In this document: piece after piece, positions 48,298 to 60,096 of the stretch
Position numbering within the stretch: position 1 is the first letter of the stretch
Layout of the letters: each line of letters begins with the position of its first letter
Assembly (NCBI GenBank): GCA_003254925.1
Contig: QANZ01044257.1
Location: 174,453 to 238,452 of the forward strand
From: Chamaecrista fasciculata
Lineage: Eukaryota > Streptophyta > Magnoliopsida > Fabales > Fabaceae
Direction: 5' to 3'
Length of the DNA: 64,000 nucleotides
Position numbers and translations under genes: made by a program
Notes under the pieces: model-generated
Told to the model about the DNA's origin: nothing
The model's database searches: none
The model's input: the letters and a program-made list of their open reading frames with translations, nothing else

Positions 48298-49808
48298 TTT
48301 CATTCATGCTGTGTGAGCAAGCATAAAACAAACCTATGAGAAATTCAAATTTCAGCTCTTCCCTTTCAAATTCAAACTCTTACTTGCCCCATGAAAGAAG
48401 GAGTTCTTTGTAGTTAGAACATGAGCAATAAATCTGGCAAAAAAAAAAAGAACATGAGCAATAAATGAAAGAGATGGTTATTGAAGAAATTGAAGTCTTG
48501 AAAAAGTTCCAGCGTTAAAATAATATAATATTGGCTCCTACTTGTTTTTGGATGAAGTGAAGTTGTGAACATAGTGAATAACTCATTAATTCAAGATTTT
48601 CATTTATTACGCTGCATGGCTAAACTTTTAAAACATGTCTTAGTCATTCACACTCTCTTTAATTTATTCATACTCCTACTTTATTTCTCCTAGAGGTGAT
48701 AAAAGCAAGTATACTGAGTCCAAATTGTGAACTGATGATATGCTAATTAAGCTTGAATGATAGGCCCTCAATTAGGAAACTTGATCTAAATTAAATTCTA
48801 TAAAACTAGGTTTTGTGAGTCTTATGGTTGCTTTATTCTTATTTAACTTGAGAGAATGTCTAGGTTACAAAATAAATTACTAATGAAGATTCCATTGTAC
48901 AACTAAGTGTAGCGAGCATAAATTGTAAGTTACATTATATTGTTGAGGGTTTAAGTCAAGTTTCTAGTAATTGCCAAACTTATTAATTAGTATATTAAGA
49001 TTATAAAACTGAATTTGGAAACTCTTATAAGTTACCTTCTCTGGGTGAGTGATTAGTGATTAGTCATGCTATAAATTTATATTTATTTTAGTTTCAAATT
49101 ATTCTGTTTGAAACTAAAATAAAGAAACAAATATATTAATCAAAATTTATTCTTAGTGATCACTCACTCATGATTTTTTTTAGAAAACATGGAGGGATAT
49201 TTTTAAGTTAATAGTAAATAAATAATATGCTTGAAACATAAGGATCACTAAAGGTGAAGTTATTTTTATCAACTTTTTTCTTCATATATACAATATGATT
49301 TGAATGGCTTTGAAACTTGATGTGTGAATTTCTAAATCTTTTTGGCAAATGTCTTATTTTGGTCCTCAAACTTTACAATAACTGTTAGTTTTATCTTCAA
49401 TATTTTTTTGCATTCAATTTCGTCCTCAACGTTTCACATTTTGATCAATATTATCCTTTGCTCTTACTTTAGCCGAATATTAACGATAGCATTTACATGA
49501 CTAATGATATATACTGTAAAATTAATAAAAAAAATCCAAACCCTAACTCAGATTTAAAAACAAGATGCAGTTTGTCGTTAATTTATTGAAAGAAGTTAAT
49601 CAGATGATGAAATTGACTAAAATGTAAAATATTGGGGACAAAATTGACTAAAATGTAAAACATTGAGAACAAAATTAACTGTAAAAAAAGATTAGAAACA
49701 AAATTAACCGTTGGTTTAAAATTTGGAGACGAAATTAATACTTTTATCAAATTTTTCCATTTTTTGGTTTAACCTCTCCACATAGGCCTTTTTGTAATAG
49801 AGGATGAT

Positions 49809-49839
<31 letters not shown>

Positions 49840-49920
49840 NNNNNNNNTTCTTTTTTTTTTTTTTTTTTTTATGAGCAGAGGATGATTCTTTTGTACACCC
49901 AAGAAAACTATTTTTGACAG
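48298..49920. repeat. Gene-free stretch with fold-back repeat and poly-T insertion
   Basis: 48298-49340 is AT-rich with nothing I can name. 49342-49745 is a member of the 25350-25735 fold-back family. 49815-49870 is a long poly-T with eight N (49840-49847), flanked by an exact 16-bp direct repeat AGAGGATGATTCTTTT (49799-49814 and 49877-49892). Confidence 0.55.
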
Positions 49921-50206
49921 AAAAGCCCACAAAATAAAATATTCAAGTTTGTTACCAAATTAACTGGGCCCATGGGCCTCCAAAATGAGTAATCTGGGTC
50001 AGAAAAGAAAGCCCAAAGGTCAACCAAATTTTATTCACTGTATGTGGGCTTAGGCCCATTAATGAAGGCCGAAACCAGTAGTATAAAATGCTTAGCACTA
50101 ACCCTAGCTTCACCTTCTTTAGCTTCTGCTGTTTGCTTCGCTCGTGTGTGAAGGCAGCAGAGAGAATCTACAGCGAGAGGGCGTCTTCCTTCTGAAGCTT
50201 GCAACA
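49921..50206 (+). promoter_or_regulatory. RPS13 promoter: clustered site II elements and telo-box
   Basis: Site II-type motifs (TGGGCC/T in either orientation) lie at 49924-49929, 49965-49970, 49973-49978, 50010-50015, 50045-50050 and 50053-50058. A telo-box-like AACCCTAG is at 50099-50106, followed by a pyrimidine-rich start region (CTTCACCTTCTTTAGCTTCT). Site II plus telo-box is the established signature of plant ribosomal-protein promoters (TCP factors and telo-box-binding proteins). Confidence 0.75.
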
Positions 50207-52346
<2,140 letters not shown>

Positions 52347-55300
52347 AGTGAGATGGTTGGTGATATTATGGGTTGTCACCTTTTAGAAGTTTGAGATGGA
52401 TGAGGATATTATCGAGTTGTCATTTTTGTGTCAAAAAATAGTTCGTAGTTGGTACTTTTAAAGTTTTCCCACCAACTCTGGTAACATTTGAAATTTATGT
52501 GTTTGGACCTTCGGTCAATAGTAAATTTGGTAATTGATTTGGTTTCTTTTTATTAGTACAATGCACTTTATATCTTTTCATTGTAGTTCAGATTGGTTAA
52601 TCTTAATTGTCATAGTTTCCTCTTTTAGCAAACCTTAGTATTTTAAGGGTGATTTGCGAGTCTTTGCCCAGATTATTGTGTAATGTGTATGGCTTTTGTT
52701 CTTTTTCTTGGCAATTAATTTCAATCAAAATGAACAACTTAGTTTTTACCCATTTTGACATTAGTGAGGAAGGATCGGACTCTCCCCCACAACTTGTTGA
52801 ATGTAAACAAAATATCTTTTAAGCAAGTGTGAGGAAGTTTTTTGTGTTGTTTTGAGCGGCATGGAGTTGTGTAATGAAGCTACAAAAATACTTAAGTTGA
52901 TGATACACTTTAGAAGAATGTATCCTAACTGAATTTAATTAAGCTACTAAAATACTTAATGTTGATGATACACCTGACCGAAATTAAGTTACAAAAATAC
53001 TCAAGTTGATGATACACTTTAGAAGAATGGATCCTAACTGAATTTAATAGAAGCAACCGATTGTGTATTTTTCTTCAAGGTAACTTGGTTGAGCTACCGC
53101 CATTAGTCTGACCACTGACGAAGTACTGTTTTGATGTTTTCTTTTTAAATTTAAAAAAATCTTAAAAGAGAGGAGATGCAAAATTCAAGTGTATCTTATA
53201 CATGGTTGTTAGGACCGGCCGGTCCAACCGGTTGGATCGAGAACGGGCAATAGGCCGGTCCGAGCTACCCTAAGAATCACTTGGGCAGAGAATTGGCCAA
53301 TAATTGGGGAAACCGGCCTGAATCACAAGTGAATTGGTTGAATCGCTCTAATTGTTTTTTTCTTTTTTCTTTTTTGATTTCTTTGGTCATTTTTTTATAA
53401 TTATAAATCAAATCTTAGAGAATGTTAATTATGAAGTGATCATAAAATGTTACTTGATGATATTATATTGATGAATATTATAAAAATTGACTATATCTAT
53501 ATTAATTCATGTTAATTTATGAAACTTGTATTTATATATTAATGTTATAATTTTATTTTGTAGCTTTTAGGATTATTTAAATTAGAATTTTATTATATTA
53601 GGTTTTTTTTAATATTTTTAAATTATTTATTTGTTAACGATTGGACCCCGATTGAATAATTGAACTTGAAATCTCTACATCATTCGGTTCAATGTTCGGT
53701 CTGATTTTTAAAACCGTGTCCAATTCACGTCATAATATCTTGCTTATATGCTCACCAACAGCTAAAATAGCCTAAATTATAACGTTTGAAACACGACCAA
53801 AAGTCACGTCATATTATTTACGTCAAACTTATGTTTGGTCTCTAATTATTAATATTTTTTAAAAGTTTTATCATTGATCCTTAATTATTCAATATGATCA
53901 TATATTTCTCTTTTTAAACTCAAATGCAATTAAATTAAAGTTGTGAGTTAAATTTAGTGAATTTTTTCATTGTCTAATTAGAATGATTACAAACCATGTC
54001 AAATGGACATTGAAAATAAGTCATTTTTTTCATGAATTTGATCATATCTCTTCGATTTAAGTCCGAATATCAACGAAATTGGAGTTACAAATTATTCTTG
54101 ACGAGGTCTCTTTCTATCCAGTTGGGGTCGTTGACAAACAAGGTTAAATAATATTTTGAAAATGAGTTTGGTCAACACATCAATATTAACTTTTGAAGTA
54201 CTATTTGACCCCATTTGTCAACCGTCTTAATTAGACAAAGAAAAAACTTGTTAAGAGTAACTTGTAGCTCCGATTCCATTACATTCGGACTTGAAACGAG
54301 AGAGATATAACCAAATTTATAAAACAAGTGACCCATTTTCGAGTCCAATTTTATGTTAAACTTGACCTTGTTTGTCAATGAGTTCAACTAGGAAAAGATA
54401 ATACTCATCAAATTTAACCTGTAGCTTTGATTTAATCGCATTTGGATTTGAAACGAGAGAGATATGATCATATTCAATAGTTAGAGACTAATTATAAAAC
54501 TTTTAAAAAACATTTAGGACTAATCGGGTATATTATTAAGTAGTTAGGTATATTATTAACTTGTCTCAAATTAAATTGACTCGATCGTTGGCAATGATTC
54601 TAACTAGACAAAATATTATAGACTAATCGGGTCAATTTATACCATGCTTTCTAGAGGCCTTTTGTAGTGTTTTATAATGTTTTCATAGCTCATTAAAGTA
54701 TATTAGCCATCTAAATAAGATAATTTGAGACATTGTTTCTCAGTTGCATTTTAGTCATTTTATTGTGTTAAAAATGTAGTTTTCTCATGATTTAATTAGT
54801 TAATTGTATTGATATTTTATCTTGGGATATTACATACTTTTCTTGGTATAATTGTAGGTTAAAAAAAGCAAAAAATCCAAGAATCATGTGGAAGAAGCCT
54901 GTGAACGAAGCAGAATCGAGCTGAGACAAAATCGCAAAGTTTTCTCTAAGTGTAGAGTTTTGAGCCGTCACTTAGTTGGGACCAAAACTGAACTTTTGAT
55001 AAACATTAGGGGACCAAAATAGGCTTTTGACCTATTATTTATATTCTCATTTCCTATTGTGTCATTGTTGCGAAGTTAAGTCGTTATTATATTATTGGCC
55101 CACATCATTTTCTTTTAATTTTCCACACTTCACACGCTAATGATTTAATTGTGGTACCAACATTTTCCTTTTTCTTTTTCTTTTTTATTTTTATTTTTTT
55201 TTGTCAGACTTTTTCTTTTTTTATGAAAAACATTTTTCTTGTTGTTTGCTTTGATTTTCAAAATTGGACTCTACGTCTCTACCCATTTTCGTGCTTTATG

Positions 55301-55395
55301 GTCTCAGCTGACCATGTCTTAATGAAGAGGTGAAAGTGAAAATAAGATCATAGAATATAGAATTTCATATTCTTCTTGTTTTTCTGGGTCTGTCT
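52347..55395. repeat. RPS13 3' flank, copy A, with inserts
   Basis: Reference copy of the flank that recurs at 56669-58740 and 59160-59518. 53201-53718 has ACCGGCCGGTCC-rich ends and looks like a decayed relative of the 3.5-kb element at 59519. 53830-54520 is a long inverted repeat (TAATATTTTTTAAAAGTTTT against AAAACTTTTAAAAAACATTT). 52880-53045 has a local direct repeat (TTGATGATACAC, three times). No gene after the RPS13 stop. Confidence 0.55.
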
Positions 55396-55637
55396 TGTTN
55401 CTAGATAGAAATTAGGGCAAATTGTATATTGAATATTCTGGATACCCAATAGGGTACCAATAGAATGAATATATATAGCACCTATAGGCATGAAACCGTT
55501 ACAGAGAGAGAATGAGAATGAATAGAAAGCCAACACGAATACAATGTAATTCCTATCTATACAGTTGTCCACTACTATACAATACAGCAATGTTAAAGGC
55601 ACTAATACACTATCTAAATTAATTACTTGTCTTAACA
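55396..55637 (-). mobile_element. Probable 3' LTR of the Copia remnant
   Basis: On the minus strand a purine tract AGGGGGAA is followed by TGTTAAGACAAG at 55637; the segment ends ...AACA at 55396, next to an ambiguous base at 55400. TG...CA ends and the adjacent polypurine tract fit an LTR of about 242 bp. No second LTR is present. Confidence 0.6.
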
Positions 55638-56668
55638 TTCCCCCTCAAACGTGGCGGTGCTACACAAAGACTAAGTTTGTCTCTATGTTGTAAAAACAGA
55701 GTGGAGGTTAAAGCTTTAGTGAAGCAGTCTGCTACTTGCTTACTTGAAGGAATATGATGAATGTTGATGATGCCAGCTTGAACCAAGTCACGAATGAAAT
55801 GTACATCTATCTCAATGTGTTTGCTTCTAGCATGTTGCACAGGATTAGAGGCTAATGCTTTAGCACTTAAATTATCACACCAGAGCATTGCAGGTTGTTT
55901 TAAATTCAGACCAAGTTCATGCAGTAAAGACAATAACCATTTTACCTCTGCAGCACCATTCGCAAGAGCTCGATATTCAGACTCTGTACTTGAGCGCGAT
56001 ACAACCTTTTGTTTGCGAGATCCCCAAGAGACCAACGTATTACCAAGATAAGCACATATTCCTTCCATTGATTTCCTGTCCTCCAAGTCTGTGGCCCAAT
56101 CTGCATCAGTAAATGCTGTGACACTCAAAGAATTTAATGGCTTAATATGAATACCATGATGAAAAGTGCCCTTTAAGTAGCGAAAAATTCTTTTGACACC
56201 TTGAAGATGAGTTTCAGTTGGCTGAGACAAGAACTGGATGAGCTTGTTTACTGAAAAGGAAATATCAGGCCGAGTGGTTGTTAAATATTGAAGAGAACCG
56301 ATCATCCTCCTGTAAGTAGAAGGATCTTCCAACAATTTTCCTTCTGTGCTCGTGAAATGCCTCCCTGTGACCATTGGAGTAGGTGTAGAAGAGCAATCAA
56401 ACATATTAAATTTTTTCAGCAAGTCAAGTATGTAATTAGCTTGACTGAGATGGATTCCAGTATCACCACGATATACCTCAACACCCAAGAAATAGTATAG
56501 TTGGCCAAGATCCTTTAATGAGAACAAAGAATTCAATTTGTGAACAAATTTTTCCAAATAAACTGAATTGTTCCCAGTAATCAAAATATCATCTACATAG
56601 ATGAGTATAAACACAGTTAGATGCTTGGTTCTGAGGAAAAATAACGATGTATCTACATAGATGAGTAT
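55638..56668 (-). pseudogene. Copia retrotransposon pol remnant (reverse transcriptase end and RNase H)
   Basis: A minus-strand frame, open to a stop at 55621-55619, encodes the C-terminal part of Ty1/copia pol. It has the RT catalytic YVDDILITG, then FSLKDLGQLYYFLGVEV, and an RNase H domain with DADWATDLEDRKS, SSTESEYRALA and HIEIDVHFIRD. Gag, protease, integrase and most of RT are missing, so it cannot move. A 60-bp duplication repeats the FILIYVD coding block. Its truncated 5' side is joined near 56669 to a copy of the RPS13 3' flank. Because the remaining frame is uninterrupted, the insertion is probably not very old. Confidence 0.85.
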
Positions 56669-56904
56669 AAACATTTTCAAAAGAATTGCACAAAACACCG
56701 TCAATCATATTTTTTACAGAAAACATGGCGCCAAAATAGGCCCTCAGTGTCCATTTTCTATGTCATTTGAATGTGTTCTCAATCCTGATATTTGTGAATG
56801 TAGAAACGTGCATAAACATAATTCTCATTAACTGTTTTTTCCTGTTAGATCATTAAAATTTAATATTATTCCGTTTGTTCTTATTTGGTTTCAACTTTTT
56901 GCAG

Positions 56905-56938
56905 TGAGTCCACAACTGCCAGCACTCTCGTCGCTTAG
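56905..56938 (+). pseudogene. Duplicated last exon of RPS13
   Basis: Identical in sense to 52313-52346: acceptor TTTTTGCAG then TGAGTCCACAACTGCCAGCA and a TAG stop. It encodes only the final 11 residues and has no upstream exons, so it is a fragment, though it could serve as an alternative terminal exon of a long transcript. Confidence 0.85.
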
Positions 56939-57508
56939 AGTGAGATGGTTGTTGATATGATGGGTTGTCACCTTTTATGGATGAGGATGTTATCAAGTTC
57001 TGTCATTTTTTGTCAAAAAATAGTTCGTAGTTGGTACTTTAAAGTTTTCCCACCAACTCTGGTAACATTTAATTAGACAAAGAAAAAACTCGTTAAGAGT
57101 AACTTGTAGCTCCGATTTCATTACATTCGTACTTGAAACGAGAGAGAAATAACCAAATTTATAAAACAAGTGACCCATTTTCGAGTCAAATGTTATGTTA
57201 AACTTGACCTTGCTTGTTAATGAGTTCAACTAGGAAAAGATAATACTCATCAAATTTAAGTCATAGCTTTGATTTAATCGCATTCGGATTTAAAACAAGA
57301 GAGATATGATCATATTCAATAGTTAGGGACCAATTATGAAACTTTTAAGAAACATTTAGGACTGGTCGAGTATATTATTAAGTAGTTAGGTATATTATTA
57401 ACTTGTCTCAAATTAAATTGACTCGATCGTTGGCAATGATTCTAACTAAACAAAATATTATAGACTAATCGGGTCAATTTATACTATGTTTTCTAGAGGC
57501 CTTTTGTA

Positions 57509-57838
57509 GCGTTAACGGAAGCTACGTATTGAAATTTCATTTTAGAAACAGATTTAGCAACGAACAGTCCCTTTCCAAATAGCAACAGAAATAGCGACGT
57601 TGCTAAAAGTTTGAAAAGCAACAAATGACTGACCAGATTAGCAACGTCGAAATTCAATTTTAGCAACGGAATAGCGTGTTGCTAAATTAGCATCGGATTT
57701 GACAGCTTCGTTGCTAAATTTAGCATCGCCAGGTTTTGCACAACGGCAGAAATCCGTTGCTAAATCTTGATTAGAAACGGATTTAAGTGATTTAGCAACG
57801 GATTTGGCCGATGCTAAATCAAGTTTTTCTAGTAGTGG
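57509..57838. mobile_element. CACTA-like transposon fragment
   Basis: Absent from copy A at the same place. The right end reads TTTTTCTAGTAGTG, i.e. CACTACTAGAAAAA inverted, the terminus of many plant CACTA elements. Inside, TTAGCAACGG-type motifs recur in both orientations, like subterminal repeats. The left end does not show a CACTA terminus, so it is truncated or diverged. Confidence 0.6.
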
Positions 57839-58041
57839 TTTTATATGTTTTTATAGCTCATTAGAGTATTTTAGCCCTCTAAATAGGATAATTTGAGACA
57901 TTGTTCCTCAATTACATTTTAGTCATTTTATTTTATTGTGTTAAAAATGTAATTTTCTCATGATTTAATTGGTTAATTGTATTGATATTTTATCTTGAGA
58001 TATTACACACTTTTTTTTGGTGCAATTGTAGGTTAAAAAAA

Positions 58042-58225
58042 GGGGATTGGATCCTCTAGAGTTTCTTTTCATGCATTTCTTGTAGAGTTAGAGAAAAAAT
58101 ATGAATTTCAAGAAATAAAAATATATAAAAACCAAAATTTCTCTTTCTCTCTCTTCTTTTCTCTTCCTTTCTCTCTCATACTCTACAAGAAATGTAGAAA
58201 AATAAACTCTAGAGAAACCATTTCC
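58042..58225. mobile_element. GGATCC-ended MITE inserted in copy B
   Basis: GGGGATTGGATCCTCTAGAG at one end and CTCTAGAGAAACCATTTCC at the other, with inverted arms (CATTTCTTGTAGAG against CTCTACAAGAAATG). Copy A has an uninterrupted sequence here, so the boundaries come from an empty paralogous site; TAAAAA flanks both sides. Confidence 0.7.
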
Positions 58226-58740
58226 TAAAAAGAGCAAAAAATCCGAGAATCATGTGGAAGAAGCATGTGAATGAAGCAGAATTGAGCTGAGACTAAATCG
58301 CAAAGTTTTCTCTAAGTGAGTTTGAGTTGTCACTTAGTTGGGACCAAAATGGAACTTTTGGATATATATTAGGGACCAAAATAGGCTTTTGACCTATTAT
58401 TTATATTCTCATTTCCTATCGTGTCATTGTTGCGAAGTTAAGTCGTTATTATATTATCATGCAGTTACTTAGTAGCTTCGCCACATCATTCTCTTAATTT
58501 TCCACACTTCACACGCTAATGATTTAATTGTGGTACCAACATTTTCCTTTTTCTTTTTCTTTTTTTATGAAAAACATTTTTCTTCTTGTTTGCTTTGATT
58601 TTCAAAATTGGACTACGTCTCTACCCATTTTCGTGCTTTATGGGCTCAGCTGACCATGTCTTAATAAAGAGGTGAAAATGAAAATATGATCATAGAATAT
58701 AGAATTTCATATTCTTCTTGTTCTTCTGGTCTGTCTTGTT

Positions 58741-59518
58741 AAATTTATGTTACTAATAATTTTAAAACGAGTATACGAACTACCAAAAAAAATTAAAATG
58801 TTTAAATTATATGTATATATATGTATATATCTTAAATTCAGGGGTGGCACTCATAACAAAAATCAATCTTAAATTCAGTTTCACAAAAAAGAAAAAAAAA
58901 AAAGAAAGGCAACATCCAAGGATTGCACTTCGTCAAAAAACAGAAGAACACAAATTGTACAGCCTTTTTTCTGACCTCTACACTTTAAATTTGTTATATT
59001 TTAAATGAATTTATTTTAAAAAAATCAAGTAGTATATACTCTATGAACTACTTTGGGTTTATGCCCCTTTTCTTTGAAGATGAATTTGGTAAGTAAATAT
59101 CTTGATTTCATGAAAACTTTTTTGTTTGAGATATATAAAAAATTATTTATATTCTCATTTTAGGATAATTTGAGACATTGTTCCTCAGTTGCATTTTAGT
59201 CATTTTATTGTGTTAAAAATGTAGTTTTCTCATGATTTAATTGGTTAATTGTATTGATATTTTATTTTGGGATATTTCATGCTTTTCTTGGTGTAATTGT
59301 AGGTGAAAAAGAGCAAAAAATCCGAGAATCATGTGGAAGAAGCCTGTGAATGAAGCAGAATCGAAGTGAGACTAAATCGCAAAGTTTCCACAAAGTGCAG
59401 AGTTTTGAGCCGTCACTTAGTTGGGACCAAATCAAAACTTTTGATAAACATTAGGGACCAAAATAGGCTTTTGACCTATTATTTATATTCTCATTTCCTA
59501 TTGTGTCACTGTTGCGAA
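58741..59518. repeat. Spacer and RPS13 3' flank copy C (left part)
   Basis: 58741-59155 is AT-rich with nothing recognised. 59160-59518 matches copies A (54717-55075) and B, closer to B. Copy C is split by the element that follows and resumes at 63017. Confidence 0.65.
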
Positions 59519-60096
59519 CATAGTGCAAAATACCGGACCGGCAATTGACCCGGCGAAGGGCTCGGGTCACTGGTTCAATGGTTCAACCGCTGGGTCACTG
59601 GTTCAACCGGTTGAGCCGATTTACTTAAAAAAAATTTAAAAATATACATATTCATCAAATACACATTAATCTCATATATTCAGACCAATAATTTCAGAAC
59701 AATCGTTATAATAATCTTAAAAAGTACCCACAATCTCAAGTCTCAACAATTAAAGAAAAGCAAAACTTGATCCAAATAACACAAAAGGATCTCAGCAAAC
59801 ACACATTCGAACTTATTGGGAGCATTTATACAAACACCTCTTGTACACAAGTTCTAGCATCAAAATTCAAAAGTGCAAACACAACTTCTACTGATCCATT
59901 TTATCATTATTACTTGCGTCATTTTTTTTTATTTCCTTTGTGCACAATTTAATGAATTTGGGGTCAAATTCATCTAAAATCATACATTGATCTTGATAAT
60001 AATATGATTATAAGTGAGAATCTAAGACTAGTCATCATTAAATTATTGAATCTGCATAAAAAGTGAGAATATACACATACATATATACAAACCCAA

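Larger units (their letters stand above)
56669..58740. repeat. RPS13 3' flank, copy B
   Basis: Matches copy A from about 52063 on, including intron 4 end, exon 5 and flank. Relative to A it lacks about 1.7 kb (A 52500-54228) and has two inserts: 57509-57838 (CACTA-like) and 58042-58225 (GGATCC MITE). Confidence 0.8.
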
